Positions 8,534 to 17,861 of a stretch of 64,000 bases of DNA are shown piece after piece. How positions within the stretch are numbered: position 1 is the first letter of the stretch; each line of letters opens with the position of its first letter. Below the pieces are notes generated by a model. That model was not told where the DNA came from, did no database searches, and saw only the letters and a list, made by a program, of their open reading frames with translations. Source of the DNA: Streptococcus sp. HMSC074B11 (GTDB lineage Bacteria > Bacillota > Bacilli > Lactobacillales > Streptococcaceae); NCBI RefSeq assembly GCF_001808705.1, contig NZ_KV794260.1, positions 118,556-182,555 on the forward strand, in the 5' to 3' direction. A program made the translations under genes and the position numbers.

Positions 8534-9076
8534 ATGAAATCCATAGGTACAAAGACATTACATACCGAACGGTTGATATTGAGACGCTTTTGTGAAACTG
8601 ATGCTCAAGCCATGTTTGATAATTGGGCTTCACGCTCAGAAAATCTAACTTATGTGACTTGGGATCCACACCTGAATGTCGAACAGACTCGAAACTCTAT
8701 TGGCAATTGGGTAGCATCCTATGACAATCCTAACTATTACAAATGGGCCATTTGTCTCAAAGAAAATCCAGACTATGTCATTGGAGATATTAGTCTGGTC
8801 AGTATGGATGAAGAAAAATCTAGCTGTGAGATTGGATATATCTTAGGAATGAACTACTGGGGACGAGGACTCATGACAGAAACCTTGAAGGCAATTTTAT
8901 CATACTGTTTAGATGAGATTGGATTTGAAGAGGTTGATGCTTGCTATGCAAGTTTAAATCCCGCCTCTGGTCGTGTGATGGAAAAGGCGGGTATGACTTT
9001 TTGGAAGATGATTCCTAATGCAGTTGAACGAAAAGGTTATATCGCTGATAAAATTTATTATCAAATCAAAAAATAA
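8534..9076 (+). CDS. GNAT acetyltransferase, RimJ/RimL type
   Basis: The 180-residue protein starts with LHTERLILRRF, the characteristic opening of RimJ/RimL-like acetyltransferases, and carries the acetyl-CoA site NYWGRGLMTETLKAILSY (about residues 112-129) and a VMEKAGM segment. It would acetylate an amino group of a protein or small molecule; the target is unknown. It is isolated, between the repeat block and a strong terminator shared with the convergent pepQ. Confidence 0.87.
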   Translation: MKSIGTKTLHTERLILRRFCETDAQAMFDNWASRSENLTYVTWDPHLNVEQTRNSIGNWVASYDNPNYYKWAICLKENPDYVIGDISLVSMDEEKSSCEIGYILGMNYWGRGLMTETLKAILSYCLDEIGFEEVDACYASLNPASGRVMEKAGMTFWKMIPNAVERKGYIADKIYYQIKK

Positions 9077-9110
9077 GATGGAAAAGTTATTCTTTTCCAT
9101 CTTTTTTTAA
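9075..9110 (+). terminator. Terminator between the acetyltransferase and pepQ
   Basis: The perfect 12-bp stem AAGATGGAAAAG/CTTTTCCATCTT with a 5-nt loop and a T-run starts in the stop codon of the acetyltransferase. Flanking A and T runs allow use on both strands. Confidence 0.92.
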
Positions 9111-9120
9111 AATATACTTT

Positions 9121-10203
9121 TTAATCAAAATAAAGTAAATCTTTGCTGGTACTTGTAAAGAGGTCGAAGCCATCCTTCGTTACAACACCGCAGTCTTCGA
9201 TACGGACACCGACTTTACCAGGAATATAGATACCAGGCTCAACTGAGAAGCACATGCCTTCTTCGATGACCATGTCGTTTCCTTCCATGATTGAAGGGAA
9301 TTCGTGGACATCCATACCGATACCATGACCGAGACGGTGGTTGAAGTACTCACCGTAGCCAGCTTTTTCGATTACTTCACGAGCCGCACGGTCAACCTCA
9401 TGAGCTGTTACACCAGGTTTGATAAAGTCAAGGGCAGCTTGTTGAGCTTCTAGAGTCAAGTTGTAAATATCCTTCTTGAATTGGTCAGGTTTTCCAACAG
9501 CGACTGTACGAGTCATATCTGATGCATAGCCATTGACCATCACACCGAGGTCAAAGAGGAGAAGTGCATTGTTTTCAACCTTATTGGCTCCAGGAATACC
9601 ATGTGGATTCGCAGCATTATCACCAGTCAAGACCATGGTATCAAAGCTCATTTCATAGCCTTCACGTTTCATAGCAAAGTCGATTTGCGCAATGATATCA
9701 GTTTCCGTATTATCAAGAGAGATATTGTCAAAACCAACTTTAACAGACTTGTCGGCGTAAACACCTGCAACCATCATCTTTTGCACTTCGTCAGCTGATT
9801 TAATCAAGCGCATACGTTGGATCAATGGAGTTAAGTTATCAAACTCAGCAGTTTCAAAGACAGTTTTCAAACCGTGGTATTTAGTCAAGATGAGATTGTC
9901 AAACTCAACTGCTACACGTTTGAAATCAAGTTGTGGCAAAGCATTTTGAATTTTCTTCCAAGGATTTTCAGAGTCCACATAACCAACAACTGGGAAAGAG
10001 ACAGTGCTAGTTGCACGCTCAACCTCAAGGGCTGGAACAAAGAGAAGTGGTTCCTGGTCTGCAAGGACAAAGAGGAACATTTGGCGTTCGTGTGGATCAC
10101 TGTAAAAGCCAGTGAGGTAATTGATAGTGACGGGGTCAGATACGACTGCGACGTCTAACTTTTCAGATTCGAGATATGTTACAATTTGTTGTAATTTAGA
10201 CAT
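9121..10203 (-). CDS. pepQ: Xaa-Pro dipeptidase PepQ
   Basis: The 360-residue pita-bread metallopeptidase has an N-terminal creatinase-like domain (about 1-125) and a C-terminal catalytic domain. The five metal ligands are visible: both Asp in FDLGVMVNGYASDMTRT, His in HRLGHGIGMDVHE, and Glu in SVEPGIY and VRIEDCG. It releases proline from dipeptides in the cytoplasm, serving amino-acid supply from imported peptides. The length favours PepQ over the longer PepP. It lies downstream of gatD behind that operon's terminator and has its own leader. Confidence 0.93.
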   Translation of the reverse strand: MSKLQQIVTYLESEKLDVAVVSDPVTINYLTGFYSDPHERQMFLFVLADQEPLLFVPALEVERATSTVSFPVVGYVDSENPWKKIQNALPQLDFKRVAVEFDNLILTKYHGLKTVFETAEFDNLTPLIQRMRLIKSADEVQKMMVAGVYADKSVKVGFDNISLDNTETDIIAQIDFAMKREGYEMSFDTMVLTGDNAANPHGIPGANKVENNALLLFDLGVMVNGYASDMTRTVAVGKPDQFKKDIYNLTLEAQQAALDFIKPGVTAHEVDRAAREVIEKAGYGEYFNHRLGHGIGMDVHEFPSIMEGNDMVIEEGMCFSVEPGIYIPGKVGVRIEDCGVVTKDGFDLFTSTSKDLLYFD

Positions 10204-10283
10204 ATGTTACCTTCTTTCTACCCCTCTATTTTTGCAAAAATTAGTAGAAAATGCAAGGGAGAAGGGGAAAAGAAACTAAAAAA

Positions 10284-10311
10284 ATTCCAACAGCTAATAG
10301 CATGTTGGAAT
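10284..10311 (-). terminator. Terminator after gatD
   Basis: ATTCCAACA and TGTTGGAAT pair around a 10-nt loop. On the minus strand a run of seven T follows. Confidence 0.85.
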
Positions 10312-10318
10312 CTAAATA

Positions 10319-11101
10319 TTAATTGAAGTCTGCCTTGCTTTTAACATCGCTGTATTCTTCAGCAACTTCTTGGCTAAGGATATCCTCGTAAGTTGGTAGA
10401 ACAATGTCCTGACCATATTTTTTCTTAAGAGCAGTAGTGACCAAGCGATAGGCTAGGTTGGCGTTACGAGATAAGATAGGCCCGTGGAAATAAGAACCAA
10501 AAACATTTTTATAGTGAACGCCTTCACCGATTTTCTCTTCATTATTTCCGTTTCCGTATACGACCTGCCCCAATGGTTTTTGGTCATCTGAGAGGAAGGT
10601 GCGGCCTTGGTGGTTTTCAAAGCCATAGTAGGTTTCATCAAACTCTTCATTATGAATTTTAATGTCACCGATGAAGCGGTTGTTAGTTTGATTAAGGGTA
10701 TAGTGTCCCATGACACCAAGACCTTCGATGCGTCTTCCAGAAGCTTCAATATAGTATTGGCCTAATAGCTGGAAGCCACCACAGATAGCAAGGACGACAC
10801 CATCATTTTGGATAAAGTTGTCGATACTTTCTTTTTTAGCAGGCAAATCACCAGCAATGATACTTTGTTCAAAGTCTTGGCCACCGCCGAAAAAGGCAAT
10901 ATCGTAGTGATGTTCATCGAAATCATCATGGAGAGAAACGATGTCAACTGTTACGTGAGCACCCAGCTTTTCAGCCACATACTTGAGCATGAGGATGTTT
11001 CCATTATCCCCGTAGGTGTTCATGAGATTCCCATAGAGGTGGGCGATATTTAGTTGGTAAGGATAATTGCCGTCTTTTGAGGAAAGTGAAGTATAAACCA
11101 T
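10319..11101 (-). CDS. gatD: Lipid II isoglutaminyl synthase, glutaminase subunit GatD
   Basis: The 260-residue CobB/CobQ-like glutamine amidotransferase has the nucleophile in [13 protein letters not shown] (about residues 90-105) and a catalytic His in [14 protein letters not shown] (about 205). GatD supplies ammonia to MurT, which amidates the D-Glu of the lipid II stem peptide to D-isoglutamine at the inner membrane face. This amidation is needed for efficient cross-linking in pneumococcus. The start codon overlaps the murT stop codon by one base, so the subunits are made together. Confidence 0.95.
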   Translation of the reverse strand: MVYTSLSSKDGNYPYQLNIAHLYGNLMNTYGDNGNILMLKYVAEKLGAHVTVDIVSLHDDFDEHHYDIAFFGGGQDFEQSIIAGDLPAKKESIDNFIQNDGVVLAICGGFQLLGQYYIEASGRRIEGLGVMGHYTLNQTNNRFIGDIKIHNEEFDETYYGFENHQGRTFLSDDQKPLGQVVYGNGNNEEKIGEGVHYKNVFGSYFHGPILSRNANLAYRLVTTALKKKYGQDIVLPTYEDILSQEVAEEYSDVKSKADFN

Positions 11102-12444
11102 TAGTTCATCTCCTTTCTAACAAGCTGACGATTGGCTAGTAATTCTCGAAATTCCAGCATAGCCGTATATGTCGCAAGGATATAGGCATGCTTGCAGTCT
11201 TGAGCTTCGATTGTTTTGAGAACTTGTTCCAGGCTACTTGTTTCAGTGATTTTGTCAGCTGGATAGCCAGTAACACGTAGACGACGAGCAATTTCAGAAT
11301 GACGAACTCCACCTGCATTGATTTCAGGAATGTCCATATCCGTAATTTGCTCAAAGTCAGCATCCCAAATCCAGCTGGTATCAATCCCATCAGCATAGTT
11401 AGCATTGAGGAGAACAGATAGACTAAATGGGTAAGGAGCTAGCTTGATCATTTCGATGGCCTGGGTAGCACCAACAGGATTTTTAATAAGAACCAGTGTG
11501 CATTCCTTGTCACCGATATGGAAGGTTTCTTGGCGTCCAAAGACAGCACGGCTCTTGTCAAAACCTTGCTTGATAAGTTGTGGCTCAGCTCCGAGGAAGC
11601 GAGCAATAGCAACCGCAGCCAGAGCATTGTAGATGTTGTAGAGACCGCCGATTTGAATACCGTATTCTTGACCGTCGATGACAAAGCGAGAGCGATTGTT
11701 GGTCAATTCAACCAGTTCAGTCAGACGATAATCCAGCTCAGGACGCTTGCATCCACAATTATCACAGATATAAGCTCCCAAGTTGGCATATGTATTTAGC
11801 TCATATTTCAAAATACTTTGACATTCAGGGCAGAGGATACCTTCAGTATTGTAGTGAGCAAGCTTTGCTGGACCTTTTTCTAGATCAAAACCAAAATACT
11901 GAACAGGATTTGAAATTGCAGGCTTGTAGAAAAGCGGACTATCACCGTTTAGAAGAACAGTAGCAGTAGGAACTTTTCGAATAGCGTCCAAAATCATGTT
12001 GTAGGTCGTATAAATTTCACCGTAGCGGTCCATCTGATCGCGGAAGATATTGGTGATGACGAAAAGGCTAGGCTGGATGTAGTCACAGATACGTGAGAGA
12101 CTAGCTTCGTCGATTTCAAGTACTGCTATATTTTTTCCAGTTTTTGAAGATTTTGCAGTCAAGAAGGTAGTTGTAATCCCTGTGATCATGTTGGCACCAC
12201 TTGGATTGGTCAAAACTTGACCATAAATTTCCTTTAGGATACCAACAGTGAGAGCGGTCGTCAAGGTTTTTCCATTGGTACCAGTAACCACAACAATCTC
12301 GTAGTTCTTCGCTAAATGTTGTAAAATATCTTTATCAAGTTGAAGGGCAAGTTTTCCAGGGAGAGTACTTCCACGTCCAAGACGACTCAAAATAAAATGA
12401 GAAGAACGCCCAGCAAGAAGGCCCAAAGTAGTTTTTAATTTCAT
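11101..12444 (-). CDS. murT: Lipid II isoglutaminyl synthase, synthase subunit MurT
   Basis: The 447-residue Mur-ligase relative has the ATP loop [11 protein letters not shown] (about residues 54-64), a four-cysteine zinc ribbon CPEC...CDNC (about residues 205-235) seen in MurT proteins, and a C-terminal DUF1727 region. It activates the stem-peptide glutamate with ATP and amidates it using ammonia from GatD. It is the first gene of the murT-gatD pair. The ATG sits just after an AT-rich TTTCTATTATATCA promoter-like stretch read on the opposite strand. Confidence 0.95.
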   Translation of the reverse strand: MKLKTTLGLLAGRSSHFILSRLGRGSTLPGKLALQLDKDILQHLAKNYEIVVVTGTNGKTLTTALTVGILKEIYGQVLTNPSGANMITGITTTFLTAKSSKTGKNIAVLEIDEASLSRICDYIQPSLFVITNIFRDQMDRYGEIYTTYNMILDAIRKVPTATVLLNGDSPLFYKPAISNPVQYFGFDLEKGPAKLAHYNTEGILCPECQSILKYELNTYANLGAYICDNCGCKRPELDYRLTELVELTNNRSRFVIDGQEYGIQIGGLYNIYNALAAVAIARFLGAEPQLIKQGFDKSRAVFGRQETFHIGDKECTLVLIKNPVGATQAIEMIKLAPYPFSLSVLLNANYADGIDTSWIWDADFEQITDMDIPEINAGGVRHSEIARRLRVTGYPADKITETSSLEQVLKTIEAQDCKHAYILATYTAMLEFRELLANRQLVRKEMN

Positions 12445-12500
12445 GTTTCTATTATATCATAAATGCTGAAAAAGACAGATTTGAGATTTTAGAAAAAGAA

Positions 12501-12523
12501 AAACAGCCCAAGGAGGGCTGTTT
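12501..12523 (-). terminator. Terminator after har
   Basis: AAACAGCCC and GGGCTGTTT enclose AAGGA, and on the minus strand the stem runs into T-rich sequence. Confidence 0.88.
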
Positions 12524-12542
12524 GATGCGATGAAATTTCAAC

Positions 12543-13859
12543 TTAAATCGCAAATAAGTCATTCAAGTTCTCAGCCAAGGTTGGGTGAGTGAAGATTTGT
12601 TTTGTGAAGTAAGTGTATGGGATATTGTTGTCCATAGCAACAGTAATAATGTTGATGATTTCTTGTGATCCTTCAGAGAAGATAGTTGCACCGAGAATTT
12701 CTTTAGTTTCAGTATTGACAACAGCTTTAAAGGCTCCACGAAGGTCTCCGTTTACGTGACCACGAGGCATAGCAGCGACAGGAATTTCCTTAACAGCATA
12801 TGGAAGTTTCAAATCAGCTGCTTGGCTTTCAGTCAAACCAACTTGTGAGAGTGCTGGTGTGATAAACATAGTGTTTGGAACATTGAGACGGTCTTCAAGT
12901 GTGTAACTGCCATCACCAGCAAGGTAGCTGTAAACAACACGGAAGTCATCTAGTGAAATGTAGGTAAATTGAAGTCCACCGTTGACATCTCCAACTGCAA
13001 AGACACCAGGAACGTTTGTTTGACAATGTTTGTCCACCTTGATAGCACCACGTTCAGTTAGTTCAATATCTGTATTTTCAAGTTGAAGAGGTTCCACATT
13101 TGGTTTACGTCCTGTTGCGTAGAGAAGGGCATCGAAACGATAGGTTTCATTTTCAGTCACAACAAGAACTTGGTCACCATCGTTTTTGATTTCAGTAGTA
13201 TGGATATTTTGAAGCAGTTCAATGCCGTCCTCTTCCATGTATTGTTTAGCAAGAGCAGCAATGGAAGGTTCTGCGCGAGGTAGGAAAGTATCTAGAGCAT
13301 CCAAGACTGTTACCTTGCTTCCAAGTTTATTGTAGAGCCCAGCAAACTCAAGACCGATATTTCCACCACCAAGGATTCCGAGTTTTTCTGGTAATTGTTC
13401 CAAGTTTTGGATACCAGTTGAATCAAAGACATTCTTGCTAGTAGATAGTCCTGGAATAGGCAATACGTTTGAAACAGCACCAGTGTTGATGACGATTGTT
13501 TCAGCAGTTAGTTCTTGTTTTTCGTCACCAGCTTGAATTTCGATGACTTTATTAGAAACAAAGTGAGCTTCAGCATCAATGATATCAACTCCAGTACCAG
13601 CGATCGTAGCATAATTTTTACCGTTAAGGCGACCAGTGATAGTGTTTTTGGTAGCAATGACTTCTTCAAATGGCAAGTCTTTCTCAGCAGCAACTAGCAA
13701 GGTTTTAGTTGGGATACAACCGATATTGATACAAGTTCCGCCGTACATCGCCTTACTACGTTCGATAAGGGCAACTTTTTTACCAGCAGAAGCCAGCTTA
13801 GCAGCCAGAGTTTTACCTGCCTTACCAAATCCAATAACAATTAAATCGTATGTTAACAT
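12543..13859 (-). CDS. har: Flavin disulfide reductase, probable hypothiocyanous acid reductase Har
   Basis: The 438-residue class I flavin disulfide reductase has an N-terminal FAD GxGxxG-like segment (IVIGFGKAGKTLAAKLA), the redox pair CINIGC in GGTCINIGCIPTKTLL (about residues 41-57), a second nucleotide motif GGGNIGLEFA and the C-terminal dimer domain with HPTLAEN. It is RclA/MerA-like without a heavy-metal domain. From memory, the pneumococcal gene in this position (between murT and the helicase) is Har, which reduces the oral peroxidase product HOSCN with NADPH. The gene identity rests on context and similarity. Confidence 0.85.
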   Translation of the reverse strand: MLTYDLIVIGFGKAGKTLAAKLASAGKKVALIERSKAMYGGTCINIGCIPTKTLLVAAEKDLPFEEVIATKNTITGRLNGKNYATIAGTGVDIIDAEAHFVSNKVIEIQAGDEKQELTAETIVINTGAVSNVLPIPGLSTSKNVFDSTGIQNLEQLPEKLGILGGGNIGLEFAGLYNKLGSKVTVLDALDTFLPRAEPSIAALAKQYMEEDGIELLQNIHTTEIKNDGDQVLVVTENETYRFDALLYATGRKPNVEPLQLENTDIELTERGAIKVDKHCQTNVPGVFAVGDVNGGLQFTYISLDDFRVVYSYLAGDGSYTLEDRLNVPNTMFITPALSQVGLTESQAADLKLPYAVKEIPVAAMPRGHVNGDLRGAFKAVVNTETKEILGATIFSEGSQEIINIITVAMDNNIPYTYFTKQIFTHPTLAENLNDLFAI

Positions 13860-14041
13860 TTTTATTCCTCCTGTTCGATTTTCATTCTAGCACAAGAAAA
13901 AAACTTTTGCACAAATCTGCTACGGAAAATAGTTTCAGGAACCGAATGCTCTAACAAATACTTTTTGAGTGAAGCAAATCGAAAGAAAATCGTTTACATG
14001 ATTTAATCGGGAGGTTAGACTATCTTTTGCCCCTCTCTTAT

Positions 14042-14198
14042 GTTATACTAGATAGGTTGCAAAGAAAGCAGTACTTTTCTTTTGTGGAAAAGAAGCAACA
14101 CGGTCTTTCATAAAAGATGTGAAAGTACGTCATGACAAGAAAAGTATAAACTAAGCGCTATAGGATGGCTTCGCACCATCTTTAGAAAGAAGAATAAC
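14042..14198 (+). promoter_or_regulatory. Promoter and long structured leader of the RNA helicase gene
   Basis: An extended -10 TG-T-TATACT (14041-14049) begins a leader of about 140 nt. Three hairpins are visible: CTTTTC/GAAAAG (around 14074-14092), CTTTCA/TGTGAAAG (14105-14127), and GATGG/CCATC (14164-14180) just before the ribosome site. This arrangement could give temperature or helicase feedback control. The rest of the 13860-14198 gap holds only the har upstream region. Confidence 0.5.
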
Positions 14199-15776
14199 GT
14201 GAAATTTAATGAATTTAACCTTTCTGCTGATTTATTGGCAGAAATTGAAAAAGCAGGATTTGTAGAAGCAAGTCCTATCCAAGAGCAAACTATTCCTTTG
14301 GCTCTTGAAGGAAAAGATGTTATCGGTCAAGCACAGACTGGTACAGGTAAAACAGCAGCCTTTGGCTTACCAACCCTTGAAAAAATTCGTACAGAAGAAG
14401 CAACTATCCAAGCTTTGGTGATTGCCCCAACTCGTGAACTGGCTGTTCAAAGCCAAGAAGAGCTTTTCCGCTTTGGTCGAAGCAAGGGAGTCAAAGTCCG
14501 CTCAGTATATGGTGGATCAAGCATTGAAAAACAAATCAAGGCTCTTAAATCAGGTGCGCATATCGTAGTTGGAACGCCTGGTCGTCTCCTAGACTTGATT
14601 AAACGCAAGGCCTTGAAATTGCAGGATATTGAAACCTTGATCTTAGACGAAGCAGATGAAATGCTGAACATGGGATTCCTCGAAGACATCGAAGCCATCA
14701 TCTCTCGTGTCCCAGAAAATCGTCAAACCTTGCTCTTTTCAGCAACTATGCCAGATGCTATCAAACGTATTGGTGTTCAGTTCATGAAAGAACCTGAGCA
14801 TGTGAAAATTGCTGCTAAAGAATTAACAACAGAACTGGTAGACCAGTACTATATCCGCGTTAAGGAACAAGAAAAATTTGATACCATGACTCGTCTTATG
14901 GATGTTGATCAACCTGAGTTGTCAATCGTCTTCGGTCGTACTAAACGTCGTGTGGATGAGTTGACTCGTGGGCTTAAAATCCGTGGTTTCCGTGCAGAAG
15001 GGATTCATGGAGATTTGGACCAAAACAAACGACTTCGTGTCCTTCGTGATTTTAAAAATGGCAACCTTGATGTCTTAGTTGCAACAGACGTGGCTGCTCG
15101 TGGTTTGGATATTTCAGGTGTGACTCATGTCTATAACTACGATATTCCTCAAGACCCTGAGAGTTATGTTCACCGTATTGGCCGTACAGGGCGTGCAGGT
15201 AAGTCAGGTCAGTCTATTACCTTCGTTTCACCTAATGAAATGGGTTACCTCCAAATCATTGAGAACTTGACTAAGAAACGTATGAAAGGTCTCAAACCTG
15301 CAAGTGCAGAAGAAGCTTTCCAAGCTAAAAAACAAGTGGCTCTTAAGAAAATTGAACGTGATTTTGCAGATGAGACAATCCGTGGCAACTTTGAGAAGTT
15401 TGGCAAGGATGCTCGTCAATTAGCCTCAGAATTCAGTCCTGAAGAATTGGCTATGTATATCCTCAGCTTAACTGTTCAAGACCCAGATAGTCTTCCTGAG
15501 GTTGAGATTGCACGTGAAAAACCGTTACCATTTAAACCATCTGGTGGTGGCTTTGGTGGCAAAGGTAAGGGAGGTCGTCGTGGAGATGACCGTCGCGATC
15601 GAGATCGCCGTCGCGACAATCGACGTGGTGAACGTCGAGATGACTTCAAAAAAGGCAGTCGTAAAAACGACCGATTTGAGAAGGAAAACCGTTACCGTAA
15701 GGATAATAAAAAACCACGCAATACTTCAAGCGAGAAGAAAACTGGTTTTGTAATCCGTAACAAGGGTGATAAATAA
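14199..15776 (+). CDS. cshA: DEAD-box ATP-dependent RNA helicase (CshA type)
   Basis: The 525-residue helicase has a Q motif (ASPIQEQTIP), the Walker loop AQTGTGKT (about residues 44-51), PTRELA, DEAD in LDEADEMLNMGF (about 151), SAT, and a second RecA domain with HRIGRTGRAGKSG. The last 85 residues are very rich in Arg, Lys, Asp and Gly (GRRGDDRRDRDRRRDNRRGE), as in CshA. It unwinds RNA for mRNA decay, ribosome assembly and cold adaptation. The start is a GTG at 14199 behind AGAAAGAAG, giving the family N-terminus VKFNEFNLS. Confidence 0.95.
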   Translation: MKFNEFNLSADLLAEIEKAGFVEASPIQEQTIPLALEGKDVIGQAQTGTGKTAAFGLPTLEKIRTEEATIQALVIAPTRELAVQSQEELFRFGRSKGVKVRSVYGGSSIEKQIKALKSGAHIVVGTPGRLLDLIKRKALKLQDIETLILDEADEMLNMGFLEDIEAIISRVPENRQTLLFSATMPDAIKRIGVQFMKEPEHVKIAAKELTTELVDQYYIRVKEQEKFDTMTRLMDVDQPELSIVFGRTKRRVDELTRGLKIRGFRAEGIHGDLDQNKRLRVLRDFKNGNLDVLVATDVAARGLDISGVTHVYNYDIPQDPESYVHRIGRTGRAGKSGQSITFVSPNEMGYLQIIENLTKKRMKGLKPASAEEAFQAKKQVALKKIERDFADETIRGNFEKFGKDARQLASEFSPEELAMYILSLTVQDPDSLPEVEIAREKPLPFKPSGGGFGGKGKGGRRGDDRRDRDRRRDNRRGERRDDFKKGSRKNDRFEKENRYRKDNKKPRNTSSEKKTGFVIRNKGDK

Positions 15777-15780
15777 TAAA

Positions 15781-15810
15781 AAAAGCGGTTCACTGAGGTG
15801 GATCGCTTTT
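15781..15810 (+). terminator. Terminator after cshA
   Basis: AAAAGCGGTTCAC pairs with GTGGATCGCTTTT (with two G-T pairs) around TGAG. Confidence 0.9.
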
Positions 15811-15976
15811 ATATATAAGGAGACCGAGAGTCAAGAAAAGTTTCATACGAGAAAATAGATTTATATATTTGTTATCTTGTAATATTATATTATCAAAAAT
15901 TTAGGGACCTGTCAATAAAAAAATTTAAAAAACTAGTAAAAATTTTCGAACAGTCATGAATTGCAATTCAATAAAC

Positions 15977-15991
15977 AATTTTCAGATAATT
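15977..15991 (+). promoter_or_regulatory. CodY-binding box upstream of codY
   Basis: AATTTTCAGATAATT differs at one position from the established consensus AATTTTCWGAAAATT. It ends two bases before the codY -35 element, where bound CodY would repress its own promoter. Confidence 0.75.
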
Positions 15992-15992
15992 A

Positions 15993-16021
15993 TTGAAATA
16001 ATGGTCATTTTATGATATAAT
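15993..16021 (+). promoter_or_regulatory. codY promoter
   Basis: TTGAAA (15993-15998), a 17-bp spacer and TATAAT (16016-16021). The ATG follows 26 nt downstream with a GAGGTG ribosome site. Confidence 0.85.
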
Positions 16022-16047
16022 GGAAGCGATTAAATACGAGGTGAAAA

Positions 16048-16836
16048 ATGGCACATTTATTAGAAAAAACGAGAAAAATTACGTCTATCCTGAAGCGTGC
16101 AGAGGAGAAATTACAAGATGATCTTCCATATAATGCCATCACACGCCAATTAGCGGATATTATTGATTGCAACGCTTGTATCCTAAATAGTAAGGGACGT
16201 CTTTTAGGATATTTTATGCGCTACAAGACTAATAATGATCGTGTAGAGCAATTTTTCCAATCAAAAATTTTTCCTGAGGACTATATTCAAGGTGCAAATA
16301 TGATTTACGATACAGAAGCAAATCTGACTGTAGATCACGAATTAAGCATCTTTCCAGTTGAGAGTCGTGCAGATTTCGCAGAAGGTTTGACAACCATTGC
16401 TCCAATCCATGTTTCTGGGATTCGTTTGGGATCTTTGATTATCTGGCGTAATGATAAGAAATTCGAAGATGAGGATTTGATTCTTGTTGAGATTGCTAGT
16501 ACGGTGGTTGGTATTCAGCTTTTGAACTTCCAACGTGAAGAAGACGAGAAAAATATCCGTCGTCGTACAGCCGTAACGATGGCAGTCAACACCCTTTCTT
16601 ACTCTGAGTTACGAGCAGTATCAGCTATTTTGGGTGAATTGAAAGGCAATGAAGGACAATTAACTGCTTCAGTCATTGCAGACCGTATCGGTATTACGCG
16701 TTCAGTGATTGTCAATGCTCTTCGGAAGCTCGAATCAGCAGGGATTATTGAAAGTCGTTCATTGGGTATGAAGGGAACTTATCTAAAAGTTTTAATCCCA
16801 GATATTTTTGAAGAAGTGAAAAAGAGGGACTATTAA
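16048..16836 (+). CDS. codY: Global nutritional repressor CodY
   Basis: The 262-residue protein has the N-terminal GAF-type branched-chain amino acid sensor (about residues 1-155) and a C-terminal winged helix ([44 protein letters not shown], about 203-247 in two pieces). CodY represses amino-acid uptake and synthesis genes when branched-chain amino acids are plentiful. A near-consensus CodY box overlaps the promoter region, suggesting autoregulation. The last base of the stop codon is the first base of the pncA start. Confidence 0.97.
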   Translation: MAHLLEKTRKITSILKRAEEKLQDDLPYNAITRQLADIIDCNACILNSKGRLLGYFMRYKTNNDRVEQFFQSKIFPEDYIQGANMIYDTEANLTVDHELSIFPVESRADFAEGLTTIAPIHVSGIRLGSLIIWRNDKKFEDEDLILVEIASTVVGIQLLNFQREEDEKNIRRRTAVTMAVNTLSYSELRAVSAILGELKGNEGQLTASVIADRIGITRSVIVNALRKLESAGIIESRSLGMKGTYLKVLIPDIFEEVKKRDY

Positions 16837-17411
16837 TGGCTAAGGCTTTAATTTCGATTGACTATACAGAAGATTTTGTAGCGGATCATGGAAAATTGAC
16901 AGCAGGAGCTCCTGCTCAAGCAATATCAGAAGCAATCAATCAGGTAACTAGATTAGCATTTGACCGTGGAGATTATATTTTCTTTACCATTGATGCTCAT
17001 GAGGAAAATGATGTATTTCATCCAGAAAGTAAACTATTTCCCCCTCATAATCTGATTGGGACTAGCGGGCGTAATCTATATGGTAAGTTAGCTGAATTTT
17101 ATCAGGAACAGGCCCAGGATAGTCGTGTTTTCTGGATGGACAAACGTCACTATTCGGCTTTTTCTGGCACAGATTTGGATATCCGTCTGAGAGAGCGTCG
17201 CGTGGATACAGTTATCTTAACAGGTGTTCTTACAGATATCTGTGTCTTGCATACGGCTATCGATGCCTATAATCTCGGGTATCAGATAGAAGTTGTCAAG
17301 CCAGCAGTCGCATCTATTTGGCCTGAAAACCATCAGTTTGCACTTGGACATTTTAAGAATACATTAGGAGCGAAACTCCTTGATGAAAATCTAGTTGAAA
17401 TCAAAGAATAA
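16836..17411 (+). CDS. pncA: Nicotinamidase PncA
   Basis: The 191-residue isochorismatase-fold hydrolase has the catalytic Asp near the N-terminus (SIDYTEDF), the metal-site region DAHEENDVFHPES (about residues 52-64) and the nucleophile Cys in LTDICVLHTAIDA (about 131-143). It converts nicotinamide to nicotinate, which PncB then uses. It overlaps codY by one base, so expression should follow codY. A tRNA-Leu gene with its own promoter lies directly downstream. Confidence 0.94.
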   Translation: MAKALISIDYTEDFVADHGKLTAGAPAQAISEAINQVTRLAFDRGDYIFFTIDAHEENDVFHPESKLFPPHNLIGTSGRNLYGKLAEFYQEQAQDSRVFWMDKRHYSAFSGTDLDIRLRERRVDTVILTGVLTDICVLHTAIDAYNLGYQIEVVKPAVASIWPENHQFALGHFKNTLGAKLLDENLVEIKE

Positions 17412-17448
17412 TGTATTCAAAAAAACTGAAAAAAATCTGAAAAAAGTG

Positions 17449-17477
17449 TTGACAAAGTTATTGAAAGTTGATATACT
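17449..17477 (+). promoter_or_regulatory. tRNA-Leu promoter
   Basis: TTGACA (17449-17454), a 17-bp spacer and TATACT (17472-17477), 15 nt before the mature tRNA. Confidence 0.9.
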
Positions 17478-17492
17478 AGTAAAGTAATCGAC

Positions 17493-17578
17493 GCGGGGAT
17501 GGCGGAATTGGCAGACGCGCAGGACTAAGGATCCTGTGACCGCTTTAGGTCGTGAGGGTTCAAGTCCCTCTCTCCGCA
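17493..17578 (+). tRNA. tRNA-Leu (anticodon AAG)
   Basis: The 86-nt class II tRNA has acceptor arms GCGGGGA/TCTCCGC (one G-T pair), anticodon stem CAGGA/TCCTG with loop CTAAGGA (anticodon AAG), a long variable arm CGCTTTAGGTCG and T arm GAGGGTTCAAGTCCCTC. The discriminator is A; CCA is not encoded. Confidence 0.95.
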
Positions 17579-17583
17579 TAGGA

Positions 17584-17616
17584 AAAGAGTTAGCTTCGGC
17601 TAGCTCTTTATTTTTT
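17584..17616 (+). terminator. Terminator after tRNA-Leu
   Basis: AAAGAGTTAGC and GCTAGCTCTTT enclose a TTCG tetraloop, followed by T-rich sequence. A second weaker hairpin (AAACATACA/TGTATGTTT) lies at about 17634-17660. Confidence 0.9.
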
Positions 17617-17861
17617 GAAATAGGTATAGTGAAAAACATACAAGATAGTTTTTTGTATGTTTTTTGTTTTCTTTTAAAAAGTGTTACAATATAGATAAAA
17701 AAGAAGGAAAAGAAATTAGTTTTAAAAAAATAGAGAGAGTAGTGTAGAAAAGTTTAATCTATCCTAGTTTATAACGGTAATTATCGGGAAAGCTTTCATA
17801 GTTAAAGACTTGTATTTCCTGATTTAAAATAGGTATTTCAAAAATGTAAAGGAGGATTACG

